Source: Magnetococcales bacterium (GTDB lineage Bacteria > Pseudomonadota > Magnetococcia > Magnetococcales > Magnetaquicoccaceae). Taken from it: a stretch of DNA of 50,428 nucleotides. A program made the translations under genes and the position numbers. The stretch's first letter is position 1. Every line of letters starts with the position of its first letter. Below the pieces are notes generated by a model. It worked only from the letters and a program-made list of their open reading frames with translations, ran no database searches and had not been told where the DNA came from. The stretch spans positions 1 through 50,428 of the forward strand of contig JADGBT010000030.1 of the NCBI GenBank assembly GCA_015231375.1. The letters run 5' to 3'. Shown here piece by piece: positions 11,446-20,774 of the stretch.

Positions 11446-12963
11446 TCAGCGACCGCCCTTGATGCGTTCCAACTCTTCGCGGATCACCTCTTCGAGCAAA
11501 ACCGGCAACCGTTCCGACAACACCTCCCGGATCCAGGAGCGGGCCACGGCCTCCACCTGATCCCGGATCGCCTGACGCACGGAACCCGTTTCCATCACCC
11601 CTTGAACAAACGAGGCCGCTCCCGGCTCCCGCGCCGATTCAGGCGCAGACTCGGGCTCGGAGGCGGATTCCGGCTCCGGCGCCCGCGTGGGGGCCGGACC
11701 CAGGGCCAACACCAGTTCGGGCTCGGGCTCGATTGCGGGCTCGGCTTCGGGCTCGATTGCAGGCTCGGGCTCTGCTTCGGCTTCGGGCTCGGCTTCGGGC
11801 TCGGGCTCTGCTTCAGGCTCTTCCTCGGCTTCGGGCTCGGCTTCGGCTTCGGGCTCTTCCTCTGCTTCGGGCTCTTCCTCTGCTTCAGCTTCAGGCTCTT
11901 CCTCGGCTTCGAGCTCGGCTTCGGCTTCGACTTCGGGCTCTGCTTCGGCTTCGGGCTCTTCCTCGATTTCAGGCTCGGGCTCGGCTTCAGCTTCAGGCTC
12001 TTCCTCGGCTTCGGGCTCGACTTCGGGCTCTTCCTCGATTTCAGGCTCGGGCTCGACCTCCTCCCCGAGATCCTCCTCGCCCTCCAACGCGGCTTCGAGT
12101 TCCGCTTCGAGCAGCGCTTCGGCCCCTGCCCCGGTGGTCAACTCTTCCTCGACAATACCCTCGGCCAACTCCGCATCCACCACCGACTCAAGCTCGGCTT
12201 CCAATACCTCGTCCAGCTCCGACTCCAACATCGCATCGACTTCCGAGGCCTCATCCGCAGTCAACGACCCCTCATCCTCGGACTCGAAATCCCCGCCCGA
12301 CTCGAAATCCGGATCCGCTTCGTATTCGCCCTCCGCCACAGACACCACATCCTCCGCATCCTCGGCGCCAAATTCCGAATCCGACTCGAACGCCTCGTCC
12401 AGATCCACCTCGGATACGCTCCCGGCGCCATGGGAATGGCCATGGTCGTGGCCATGATCGTGGTCGTGTCCCTGGTCTGATGCGTCGTCATGGGCGTCGT
12501 CGGACTCCGACTCGTCATCCATGAAGGCCAACGCCACCTCCATGCCCGACAAATCCAAAGGCTCTTCGTCCTCTGCGTCACCGGACGACTCCATGGCAGA
12601 CCCGGAGAGTGCTCCAGGCGCCTCGTCAACCTCCTCGGTCGCTTCACCCATGGTCCACCCCTCTTGCGTCAAATCCCCCTCATCCACCACCGACTCCAAC
12701 TCGATCGGCTGATACGCCTGCTCCTCATCACCGGAACTCCCCGCATCCGCCAGACCGGCATCGGACTCCATCAGGGCACTTTCATCCTCCCCATCCAAAA
12801 GATCCTCCAAAGAGGCCAGAATCTCTTCCATGGAAGGACCATCGTGATCCTCGTGACCGCGCACGCTTCCGGCTCCCGGAAAGTCATCCAGGGATCCCAT
12901 GTCCACCGGTCCCCCCAACAACTCCAACTGGGACTCCCGTTTCTTCGACTTTTTTCCCGACAT
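11446..12963 (-). CDS. popZ: PopZ-like polar organising protein (DUF2497) with a giant acidic linker
   Basis: PopZ proteins self-assemble into polar condensates that tether centromere and cell-cycle factors. Two conserved ends support the call: the N-terminal PSMEEILASLEDLL helix (43-56) and a C-terminal oligomerisation segment (467-505) with WIREVL, RLPVLLEEVI and REELERI. Between them lie about 400 very acidic residues, with Glu-Pro-Glu/Ala repeats at about 301-420, versus under 100 in Caulobacter PopZ. A cluster of eight His alternating with Asp, Gly or Ser (158-178) is embedded. From memory, popZ beside valS is conserved in Alphaproteobacteria, which agrees. The ATG at 12963 has AAGGT upstream. 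The first 30 residues are basic then Leu-rich. Confidence 0.82.
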   Translation of the reverse strand: MSGKKSKKRESQLELLGGPVDMGSLDDFPGAGSVRGHEDHDGPSMEEILASLEDLLDGEDESALMESDAGLADAGSSGDEEQAYQPIELESVVDEGDLTQEGWTMGEATEEVDEAPGALSGSAMESSGDAEDEEPLDLSGMEVALAFMDDESESDDAHDDASDQGHDHDHGHDHGHSHGAGSVSEVDLDEAFESDSEFGAEDAEDVVSVAEGEYEADPDFESGGDFESEDEGSLTADEASEVDAMLESELDEVLEAELESVVDAELAEGIVEEELTTGAGAEALLEAELEAALEGEEDLGEEVEPEPEIEEEPEVEPEAEEEPEAEAEPEPEIEEEPEAEAEPEVEAEAELEAEEEPEAEAEEEPEAEEEPEAEAEPEAEEEPEAEPEPEAEPEAEAEPEPAIEPEAEPAIEPEPELVLALGPAPTRAPEPESASEPESAPESAREPGAASFVQGVMETGSVRQAIRDQVEAVARSWIREVLSERLPVLLEEVIREELERIKGGR

Positions 12964-12988
12964 CGCCCCGTACCTTAGCTCAAGCGCA

Positions 12989-14146
12989 TCACCAGCCCAC
13001 AGTCATGCGCAACGAATCGAACATGACCCGGAATATATTGCCACGCTCCACCGCCGCGCCGGCCACCAGATCGCGGGTGAACAGATCCTTGCCCCCGGAC
13101 TTGACCACCACGGTGCCGATTTTCTGTCCGGCCGCGATGGGCGCCACCAAAGGCTCGTCGTAAGAGACCCCCACCTCCAGGGCGCTCCGCTCCTTGCGCG
13201 ACACCGTGACCACCAGCGGTTCGGGAACCACCCCATCCACCTCCCGAACATCTCCCTTCCACACCCGCAATTTGCGCACCGACGCGTTGGCGTCGAAATA
13301 CTTGACGGTCTCGTACATCCTGTTCCCGTAATGGATCAGATGCAAGGCGTCATCCTCGCGAATCTTGCGGGTGGCCGCTCCCAGCACCACCGCGCTCATG
13401 CGCTGTCCGTCCTTGTCGCTGGTGGCGACCAGACAGTAACCCGCTTCCCGGGTGTGACCGGTCTTCAACCCGGTGATGATCGGATCCCGCCACAAGAGAT
13501 TGTTGCGGTTGTGCTGACGGATATTGTTGTAGGTGAACTGCTTTTCCTGCGAATAGTGGCTGTACTGCGGAAACTTGAGCATCAGCGACCGCGCCAGCAA
13601 AAACAGATCCCGAGCCGAGGTGTAATGTTCCGGATCCGGCAGACCGGTGGCGTTGGTGAAATGGGTGTTGACCATGCCCAACTCCACGGCCTTGGCGTTC
13701 ATCAAGGCCACGAAGGCGCTTTCCGAACCGCTCAGGTGTTCGGCCATCACCACACAGGCGTCGTTGCCGCTCTGAATGGCAATGCCCCGGATCAGATCCT
13801 CCACCCGGATCCGGTCCCCCACCTTGACAAAGGTCTTCGACCCCCCGGTACGCCAAGCGGTTTCGCTCACCGGCAACTCCGCGTCGAGTTGAATGGTACC
13901 GGCCGCCAGGGCTTCGTAGACCAGATACAAGGTCATCACCTTGGTCAGCGAGGCCGGAGGCAAGCGGACATCCGCCTCCTGGGCGTAGATCACCCGCCCG
14001 GAATCAAGATCCCCCAACACCCCGGCCGTACCCCGCACCTTGGGAGGCGTCTCGTCCGCAGCCCACGCCCCACCCACCATCCAGGGCAGCCACAGCAACC
14101 ACAACAGAACAACCACCCCAGGCTGAATTCTACACTGTGTTCTCAT
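12989..14146 (-). CDS. dacA: D-alanyl-D-alanine carboxypeptidase (PBP5/6 family)
   Basis: Exported serine DD-carboxypeptidase trimming peptidoglycan pentapeptides. The three penicillin-binding motifs are present: SLTK (SxxK), SGN and KTG followed by HTREAGYC. A signal peptide with a Leu/Trp-rich core ends near GGAWA|ADE. After the peptidase domain comes the beta-rich PBP5 C-terminal domain. I start at the ATG at 14146; in-frame GTG (14164) and ATG (14155) are possible. It precedes popZ by 25 bases within the envelope gene run. Confidence 0.93.
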   Translation of the reverse strand: MRTQCRIQPGVVVLLWLLWLPWMVGGAWAADETPPKVRGTAGVLGDLDSGRVIYAQEADVRLPPASLTKVMTLYLVYEALAAGTIQLDAELPVSETAWRTGGSKTFVKVGDRIRVEDLIRGIAIQSGNDACVVMAEHLSGSESAFVALMNAKAVELGMVNTHFTNATGLPDPEHYTSARDLFLLARSLMLKFPQYSHYSQEKQFTYNNIRQHNRNNLLWRDPIITGLKTGHTREAGYCLVATSDKDGQRMSAVVLGAATRKIREDDALHLIHYGNRMYETVKYFDANASVRKLRVWKGDVREVDGVVPEPLVVTVSRKERSALEVGVSYDEPLVAPIAAGQKIGTVVVKSGGKDLFTRDLVAGAAVERGNIFRVMFDSLRMTVGW

Positions 14147-14210
14147 GGCGTCCATTAACGACACACGGTTGTTCCCATTTCCGACCGACCCCTCGCAAGG
14201 ATTCAGCCCC

Positions 14211-15137
14211 TCATTCCCGAATGATCACGGACTCGCTGATCTCCATTTTCCGCAGGGTCTGCACCACCTGTTCGGCCTGTTCGGCGGTGGGAAACGGTCC
14301 CAGCCGCACCCGGTACAGGATCCGCGCACCCACCGAACTCTTGATGATCTTCGGCTTGCCGACCTTTGTCACCCGCCGTTCCATCACCTGGGCATTTTCG
14401 TAGCGCCCAAAAGAGCCGAGCTGAATATAATGAACGCCACCGCCGCTCGCAGCGCCTAAAGACGCCTTCCAGGACGACTCCTTGCCGGTCCGATCCTTCC
14501 AGGCCGACTCCCTGCCCGCAGACTCCTTGTTAATCCGATCCTTCCAGGCGGCGCTCAGGGTCGGATCAGGTCTGGCCAAAGGCGACGGCGGCGTGCCGGG
14601 ACGGGCCCGGTACAAGTCTGCGGCATCGGCTTTGGCCAGCATATTCACGGCTTCCACCCGCACCCGCGCCAGACCCCGGTTGGCGTATCCGAGCTGTTCG
14701 GCGGCGGCGTAGGAGAGGTCGATCAGACGATTGTCGATGAACGGCCCCCGGTCGTTGACCCGCACGTTCAGGGTACGCCCGTTTTCCAGGTTGGTCACCC
14801 GCACCAGCATGGGCAAAGGCAAGGTGGTGTGCGCCGCCGAGACCTTGTACATGTCGTAACGCTCGCCGTTGGCCGTGGGACGGTCGTGAAACTCCTTGCC
14901 GTACCACGAGGCCAATCCCTCCTCCACATATCCGGAGGCCTCCTCTTCGGTCAACGGATAGTACATCTTGCCGAAGACCTCATAAGGACGGGAGGTGCCC
15001 CGCTTGACCGCAGGCTGCGACGGTTGACCCGATCCAGGCTCCGGTTTTTCCGGGGGAAGCGTGCTACAGGCCGTCAGGGAACACAACCCGACCATGGCAA
15101 CCCAACGTTTCAGACCCTCAACGCGACGTGTCCGCAT
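14211..15137 (-). CDS. rlpA: Septal ring lytic transglycosylase RlpA (lipoprotein)
   Basis: Outer-membrane lipoprotein that cleaves naked glycan strands at the septum. An N-terminal lipobox LTAC follows a hydrophobic signal from the start at 15137, which has GGAGAAAG upstream. The double-psi beta-barrel domain shows GLASWYG, FHDRPTANGE and VRVNDRGPF. A linker carries three AWKDR/SWK-type repeats, and a C-terminal SPOR domain starts at YIQLGSFG. The start lies inside the mltB 3' end (28-base overlap). Confidence 0.93.
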   Translation of the reverse strand: MRTRRVEGLKRWVAMVGLCSLTACSTLPPEKPEPGSGQPSQPAVKRGTSRPYEVFGKMYYPLTEEEASGYVEEGLASWYGKEFHDRPTANGERYDMYKVSAAHTTLPLPMLVRVTNLENGRTLNVRVNDRGPFIDNRLIDLSYAAAEQLGYANRGLARVRVEAVNMLAKADAADLYRARPGTPPSPLARPDPTLSAAWKDRINKESAGRESAWKDRTGKESSWKASLGAASGGGVHYIQLGSFGRYENAQVMERRVTKVGKPKIIKSSVGARILYRVRLGPFPTAEQAEQVVQTLRKMEISESVIIRE

Positions 15138-16222
15138 GCTTTCTCCATCCGACGCAACTCCCGGGCAAACTCGCACACCGCCATGGCGAACCGATTGGAA
15201 CGGTTCCAGCGGGTGATCACCCAAAAATTCATGAAGGTCATATAATAACGAGGTCCATCCCGTTCTTCCAGGACAATCAGCGCCAACCGCTCCTCCGGCG
15301 CCGGCGGATCCCCTCCTGATGGCCAGTCGATACCGAGTTCACGCCACTCCCGCCAGGGTTTGCGCGCTCCAGCCGAGGCCGTGACCAGGGTGGCCAGATC
15401 GGCTCTGAACTCCAGAACCTGCACCAGACGCCCCCCGCCGCACCAGCCATGACCATGCAAGAACGACGCGATCGACGCCAGCACATCGGTCACATTCCCG
15501 ATCACATCCCGTCGGCCATCCCGGTTGAAATCCACCGCGTGGCGGCGCATGCTGCCGGGCATCATCTGCACCTGACCCATGGCCCCGGCATACGAACCGG
15601 TGGGAGTGCGGGGATCCCACCCCTCCTCCCGGCACAACAACAAAAACTCCCGCAACTCGCTGCGGAAATAGTCGGCGCGCCTGGGATAGTGGGCCGCCAG
15701 CGTGTAGAGGGTGCGCAACACGTTGAAACGTCCCATGTTGTTGCCGAAATCGCTCTCCAGTCCCCACAAGGCCACCACGATCTCCGGCGGCACCTGAAAA
15801 TACCCCTCCACCTCGTCCAGGATCCCCCGGTGACGCCGCATCAGGGTCCGTCCCACCCGGATGCGCCGCCAGTTGATCACCAGGGAACGGTATTCGTGAT
15901 AAGGCTTGGCCTCGGTCTGGTGATTCATCAAGAACAACACCTTGGAGTCCGGCTCCAACGGAGCCAGCAGACCCACCAGCCAGCCCCGCTCGAAACCGTC
16001 CCGCTCGATCCAGGACGACAGCCAAGCATGGGTCGCCAGCCACCCCTCATCGGTTCCGCCCGCAGCCCACGCGCTCACCACGCCACCCGACACCGACGCC
16101 ACCACCCCAACACCCAACAGACACCGCAACACAGTGCGACGATCCACACTGCCAACGCGCGAGATTCCTTGCTCTCGGAGCAGACCGGGTGCATCCTGAA
16201 TCAAGCTCACTTTTGTCCCCAT
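15110..16222 (-). CDS. Lytic murein transglycosylase (MltB family)
   Basis: Exported lytic transglycosylase. The SLT/MltB domain shows the catalytic Glu in WGLESDFG, then SYAGAMGQVQMMP, and the DVIGNVTDVLASIASFL helix near the C-terminus. From the chosen start (16222) the N-terminus reads VDRRTVLRCLLGVGVV, a twin-arginine pattern before a hydrophobic stretch and AWA cleavage site, so Tat export is possible rather than lipoprotein sorting. The ribosome binding site is weak, so the exact start is uncertain. The gene is divergent from the ABC exporter pair and first in the run leading to rlpA and dacA. Confidence 0.9.
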   Translation of the reverse strand: MGTKVSLIQDAPGLLREQGISRVGSVDRRTVLRCLLGVGVVASVSGGVVSAWAAGGTDEGWLATHAWLSSWIERDGFERGWLVGLLAPLEPDSKVLFLMNHQTEAKPYHEYRSLVINWRRIRVGRTLMRRHRGILDEVEGYFQVPPEIVVALWGLESDFGNNMGRFNVLRTLYTLAAHYPRRADYFRSELREFLLLCREEGWDPRTPTGSYAGAMGQVQMMPGSMRRHAVDFNRDGRRDVIGNVTDVLASIASFLHGHGWCGGGRLVQVLEFRADLATLVTASAGARKPWREWRELGIDWPSGGDPPAPEERLALIVLEERDGPRYYMTFMNFWVITRWNRSNRFAMAVCEFARELRRMEKACGHVALRV

Positions 16223-16313
16223 GGTAACGCTGTCGCGCTGACGGTTGAGTACTCTCTTTTCGCATGATACAAAATTTGCCACCAATAAAAACCGTTTTTC
16301 ATCATCTTCTCCC

Positions 16314-18083
16314 ATGAAAAACGCGACCACCTCCCCGGCCCCCTCCCGCCTGCGCCATCTGCTGCCCCTTTTCGCCGGTCAGAAACGGGCCTTCGCCCTG
16401 GGTTTCGCGCTGCTGGCCCTCACCAACGCCAGCGCAGCCGCCATTCCCTACGTGATGAAACTGGCCACCGAAGAGCTGATGCTCCGGAAGGTTCCCCATA
16501 CGCTCATCCTCGCCCTCGTGGTCCTGGCCATCGTCAACGCCTTCTTCCGCATCCGCTCCCGCACCCTCATCTTCGGCATCGGCCGGGATGTGGAGTTCGC
16601 CCTGCGCAGCCGCTATCACGCCAAACTGCTCTCCCTGGACGCCCCCTTCCTCGACCAGGAAAAAACCGGCGAACTGGCCTCGCGGGCCGCCGCCGATGTC
16701 GGCGCGGTACGCATGTTCGTCGGTCCGGGCTTTTTGCAGATCTCCAACGCCCTCATGGCCTACGCCGCCACCATGCCCGTCATGCTGGGACTCGACCCCC
16801 TGCTCACCCTGCTGGCCCTGGCCCCCATTCCTCTGGTGCTGGGGGTCTCCCGTCTGCTCACCCGGCGCATGTACCGCCTGAGCCGCGTGGTGGCGGATCG
16901 CTTCGGCGCCCTGTCCGGATTCATCCAGGAGTCCATCGCCGGCATCGCCGCCATCCACGCCCACGCCCGCGAAACCGACTGGAACCGCCGCTTCGCCGCA
17001 GAAACCGAAGAACTCTCCCGCGCCGCCCTGCGCCATGCCCGGCTGCAAAGCCTCTTCGGACCCATGGTGGTGCTGGGCGGCGCCATCGGTGGTTTCATCA
17101 TTCTGGCCCACGGGGGCCGGGAGGTGGCAGCCGGACGCCTCACCATGGGAGACTTCGTGGCCTTTTCCGGTTATCTGGCCATGCTCATCTGGCCCACGGT
17201 GGGCTTCGGCTGGATTCTCACGGTGATGCAACGCGGACTGGCCGCCCTGGACCGCATCAGCGGCGTGCTCGACGCCCACCCCTTTCTCGATCCCGCCGTG
17301 GCCGCCGCCCCCGCCGCCGAAAAACGCTGGACCGGCGCCATCACCCTCGATCATCTGTCGTTCGCCTTTCGGCCCGACACCCCGGTGCTCCACGACCTCT
17401 CCCTGGAAATCCCCGCCGGCAGTCTCACCGGTCTGGCCGGACGGATCGGCTCCGGCAAGTCAGCCCTGCTCCAGGTGCTGGCCCGGCTCCATCCCGCCCC
17501 GGCAGGGACCATCCGCATCGATGGCCGCGACCTGAACACCCTCCCCGAAGCCGAACTGCGCCGGGAACTGGCCATGGTCCCCCAGGAAAGCTTCCTGTTC
17601 TCTTCCACCCTGCTGCAAAACCTGCTCCTCGACCGCCCGGATCCCAGCCATTTCCGCGCCCGCGAGGCCATCCGTCTGGCCGACCTGGAAGAAGAGGTGC
17701 AACGCTTTCCCCAGGGACTGGAAACCCTGATCGGCGAACGGGGCATCACCTTGTCCGGCGGACAACGCCAACGCGCCGCCCTGGCCCGCGCCCTGGTGGG
17801 AAATCCATCGATTCTGCTGCTGGATGATGTCTTCTCCCACGTGGACGCCCGCACCGAAGCGCGCATCCTCGAAAACCTCCGCGCCGCCAGCCGTCACCGC
17901 ACCGTGGTGATGGTCTGCCACCGCGTCGCCGCCTTGCAACGGGCCGACCGGATCCATCTGCTGGATCAAGGCCGCATCGTGGCCTCCGGCACCCACGACA
18001 CCCTGCTGGAAACCTCGCCCCTGTATCGGGATCTCCACAACACCATGAGCCGCGCCGAAGCCCTGGAGGCCCTGGCCCGATGA
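16314..18083 (+). CDS. ABC exporter half-transporter, degenerate-site subunit (MdlA-like)
   Basis: Type IV exporter half: six transmembrane helices (about 20-300) fused to an ATPase domain of 589 residues in total. Walker A is GRIGSGKS and the signature LSGGQ is intact, but Walker B reads LLLDDVFSHVD, so the catalytic Glu is Asp. This is the pattern of the degenerate site in heterodimeric exporters such as TM287/288. It overlaps the next gene by four bases (ATGA), indicating a matched partner. Likely substrates are lipids, drugs or small solutes; none can be named from sequence. The ATG at 16314 has little Shine-Dalgarno character. Confidence 0.9.
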   Translation: MKNATTSPAPSRLRHLLPLFAGQKRAFALGFALLALTNASAAAIPYVMKLATEELMLRKVPHTLILALVVLAIVNAFFRIRSRTLIFGIGRDVEFALRSRYHAKLLSLDAPFLDQEKTGELASRAAADVGAVRMFVGPGFLQISNALMAYAATMPVMLGLDPLLTLLALAPIPLVLGVSRLLTRRMYRLSRVVADRFGALSGFIQESIAGIAAIHAHARETDWNRRFAAETEELSRAALRHARLQSLFGPMVVLGGAIGGFIILAHGGREVAAGRLTMGDFVAFSGYLAMLIWPTVGFGWILTVMQRGLAALDRISGVLDAHPFLDPAVAAAPAAEKRWTGAITLDHLSFAFRPDTPVLHDLSLEIPAGSLTGLAGRIGSGKSALLQVLARLHPAPAGTIRIDGRDLNTLPEAELRRELAMVPQESFLFSSTLLQNLLLDRPDPSHFRAREAIRLADLEEEVQRFPQGLETLIGERGITLSGGQRQRAALARALVGNPSILLLDDVFSHVDARTEARILENLRAASRHRTVVMVCHRVAALQRADRIHLLDQGRIVASGTHDTLLETSPLYRDLHNTMSRAEALEALAR

Positions 18084-19882
18084 TGCCCGCCGTCAACTCC
18101 GATACCGAAGAGACCCGCTACGGCGCCTTCCTGGACGCCCGGCTCATGGCCCGTTTCTTCGGCTACGCCAAACCCCACCGCCGCTGGCTGGCCTTCGCCA
18201 TGATCCTCCCCCCCATCGGCGCCCTCTCCCAATTGGCCCAACCGCTGGTGATCCAAATGGCCGTGGATCGCCACCTGGTCACCGGCCAGCTCGACGGATT
18301 CTTCGGGTTGCTGGCCGCGCTGGCCGGACTGGGCGTGGTCCAGTTCGTCACCGGATACCTGCAATCCACGGTCAACGCCATGCTGGGACAACGGGTGATC
18401 AGCGATCTGCGCCAGGAACTGTTCGCCCATCTGCTCACCCTGGACGCCGCCTTCTACGCCCGCAACCCCAGCGGCGCCCTCACCAACCGGGTCGCCAACG
18501 ACGCCGAAGCCATCAGCCAAATGGTCAGCGCCGGCCTGATCAATCTGGTGGGAGATGTGCTGCTGCTGATCTCCGTGGCCGTGGGCATGGCGCTGCTGTC
18601 GCCTCGACTCTCCCTGGCCGTGCTGATCCTCATGCCCGCCGTGATCTTCGTGGCCTTCCGGGTCACCCAACGCATGCGGGTGATCCAGCGCCACGGCACC
18701 CTGCTCCAGGCCCGCATGACCGCCCGCCTCACCGAAGAAACCGAAGGCCGGGATGTGGTGCGCCTGTTCCATCAACAACAAAACGCCATGGTCCAGTTCG
18801 GTCGCCTCAACCGGGCGCACCGGGAAAACGCCGACAAAAGCAACTTCCTGGAAGCCTTCCAGTTCAGCTTCGTCGAGGCCGCCTCCACGATGGTGGTGGC
18901 GGCGATCTTCTGGTACGGCGGTCTGCTCATGGCCGAACAGACCCTGACCATCGGCGTGCTCACCGCCTTCATCGACGCGGTGCGACGCCTGTTTTTTCCG
19001 ATCCGCGATCTGGCGGGCAAGTTCACCACCATGCAATCGGCCATGAGCGCCCTGGAACGGGTCTTCACCCTGCTGGACACCCCCCCGGCCATCGCCGATC
19101 CGACTCCCGCCCAGGCCATCCTCCCCCCTCCCCACCCCAAAGGCGAGATCCACTTCCAAGGCGTGACCTTCGGCTATGGCCAGGAGACGGTGCTGTCGGG
19201 CATCGAACTGCACATCGCCCCGGGAGAGCGCATCGCCGTGGTCGGCCCCACCGGCGCGGGCAAAAGCACCCTGATCAAACTGCTCAACCGCACCTGCGAA
19301 CCCCAACAGGGCAGCGTCCGGATCGACGGCATCCCGGTGAACCGCATCCCTCTGGCCCCGCTGCGGCGCATGGCCGGGGTGGCCCGTCAGGAGACCTTCC
19401 TGTTTTCCGGCACCATCGCGGAAAACATCGGCCTGTTCGATCCGGCCATCAGTCTGGAGCGCATCGAGCAGGCCGCCGAGGAGACCGGCGCCATGGGTTT
19501 CATCCGCGCCCTGCCTGCCGGACTCCAGACCCGTCTGACCGAACGGGGCAACAATCTGTCCGCCGGACAACGGCAACTGCTGGGCATGACCCGCATCTTC
19601 GCCCACAACCCCCCCATCTTGGTGCTGGATGAAGCCACCAGTTCGGTGGACGCGGTGAGCGAACGGCTGATCCAGACCGCCCTGGAACGGCTCATGCGTG
19701 GCCGCACCGCCCTGATCATCGCCCATCGCCTCTCCACCATCCGCCACGCGGACCGGATCGTGGTGCTCTCCCACGGCCGGATCGTGGAGTCCGGCACCCA
19801 CCAGCAACTGCTGGAGCAACAGGGGCTGTTCGCCACGCTGCACGCCTTGCAGTTCCGGGAAGAACCCGAGGCCGTGACATGA
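18080..19882 (+). CDS. ABC exporter half-transporter, catalytic-site subunit (MdlB-like)
   Basis: Partner of the preceding half-transporter, 600 residues with an N-terminal six-helix membrane domain and an ATPase domain from about 350. Walker A is GPTGAGKS, Walker B LVLDEATSSVD has the normal catalytic Glu, and the signature is LSAGQ. In the heterodimer this Walker B would face the LSGGQ of the first subunit to make the one competent site, while the LSAGQ would face the Asp-containing site. The gene is the second of a two-gene operon; a 235-bp gap follows. Confidence 0.92.
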   Translation: MMPAVNSDTEETRYGAFLDARLMARFFGYAKPHRRWLAFAMILPPIGALSQLAQPLVIQMAVDRHLVTGQLDGFFGLLAALAGLGVVQFVTGYLQSTVNAMLGQRVISDLRQELFAHLLTLDAAFYARNPSGALTNRVANDAEAISQMVSAGLINLVGDVLLLISVAVGMALLSPRLSLAVLILMPAVIFVAFRVTQRMRVIQRHGTLLQARMTARLTEETEGRDVVRLFHQQQNAMVQFGRLNRAHRENADKSNFLEAFQFSFVEAASTMVVAAIFWYGGLLMAEQTLTIGVLTAFIDAVRRLFFPIRDLAGKFTTMQSAMSALERVFTLLDTPPAIADPTPAQAILPPPHPKGEIHFQGVTFGYGQETVLSGIELHIAPGERIAVVGPTGAGKSTLIKLLNRTCEPQQGSVRIDGIPVNRIPLAPLRRMAGVARQETFLFSGTIAENIGLFDPAISLERIEQAAEETGAMGFIRALPAGLQTRLTERGNNLSAGQRQLLGMTRIFAHNPPILVLDEATSSVDAVSERLIQTALERLMRGRTALIIAHRLSTIRHADRIVVLSHGRIVESGTHQQLLEQQGLFATLHALQFREEPEAVT

Positions 19883-20117
19883 TTTTTCCGGGCAGTCCCT
19901 CTTGAGGTGTGTTAATCTTTGCGAAATATGATTCATGTTGCACCGCAACAAAGCGTCTGCGACGGGCCACGATTTCAGGCCTTTTTAGGATAAGATACAC
20001 TTTGCGTGAAAAAAATTCGTTTATGGTCAGAGAATCCTTGACAGCAACATGCCGATTGGGGCACCATGTCGGCGACATCATCACCCCAAAGACGGCTCCG
20101 ATTGACGGGCAGAACCC

Positions 20118-20720
20118 TTGAAACTTGTCCTCGCCACCCGCAACCGCAAGAAAAAGGAAGAGATCCGGCGCATTCTGGCTCTTCCGGAAAGCGATCTGCT
20201 CTCTTTGGACGATTTTCCCGATTGTCCAGAGGTGATCGAGGATGGACTGACGTTTCTGGAAAACGCCGACAAGAAAGCCCGAACCGTGGCCGGCTTCACC
20301 GGTCTGACCGCCCTGGCCGACGATTCCGGCCTGGTGGTGGATGGACTGGATGGGGCACCCGGAGTCCATTCGGCCCGCTACGCCGGGGAAGGGGCTTCCG
20401 ACGCGGCCAACGTGAATCGATTGCTGGCGGAATTGGCCGCTCGACCCGATGCGCCCCGCACGGCCCGCTTTGAATGCGTCCTCTCCTTGTCCACGCCGGA
20501 TGGGAGCTGCACCCGCTTCACCGGCACCGTGGAAGGCCGCATCGCCGATCAACCCCAAGGTCACAACGGCTTCGGCTATGATCCAATCTTCATTCCCGTG
20601 GGATACGACACCTCCTTCGCCCTCATGGACGCAGCCAGCAAGGATGCCATGAGCCACCGGGGAGCCGCACTGGCCGCGCTGGCCAAAGAAATAAAAAATT
20701 CTTCTGCAACCAAGAATTGA
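20118..20720 (+). CDS. rdgB: XTP/dITP pyrophosphatase (house-cleaning Ham1/RdgB family)
   Basis: Hydrolyses non-canonical purine triphosphates (dITP, XTP) so they are not built into DNA or RNA. The 200-residue protein has the N-terminal LATRNRKKKEE phosphate loop, LADDSGLVVD, PGVHSARYAG, GHNGFGYDPIF and the C-terminal SHRGAAL. The start is a TTG at 20118; no strong ribosome binding site is visible but the conserved N-terminus requires it. It ends 54 bases before sat, so the two may share a transcript. Confidence 0.95.
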   Translation: MKLVLATRNRKKKEEIRRILALPESDLLSLDDFPDCPEVIEDGLTFLENADKKARTVAGFTGLTALADDSGLVVDGLDGAPGVHSARYAGEGASDAANVNRLLAELAARPDAPRTARFECVLSLSTPDGSCTRFTGTVEGRIADQPQGHNGFGYDPIFIPVGYDTSFALMDAASKDAMSHRGAALAALAKEIKNSSATKN

Positions 20721-20774
20721 TTGATACATCACCCTGACCCAAAGCCGCTCATTCGCCAAGGAGAATCGATCCAC

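Noticed and set aside
11687-12457. Ser/Gly/Ala-repeat open frame opposite popZ
   Set aside because: The repeated Ser-Gly-Ser-Ala translation is only the antisense reading of Glu/Pro/Ala codons; the minus-strand gene has conserved PopZ ends.
17966-19951. 661-residue minus-strand open frame opposite the second ABC exporter gene
   Set aside because: Antisense shadow; His/Gly/Asp-rich composition and no family motif.
20037-20070. TTGACA upstream of rdgB as a promoter
   Set aside because: No acceptable -10 element at a normal distance.
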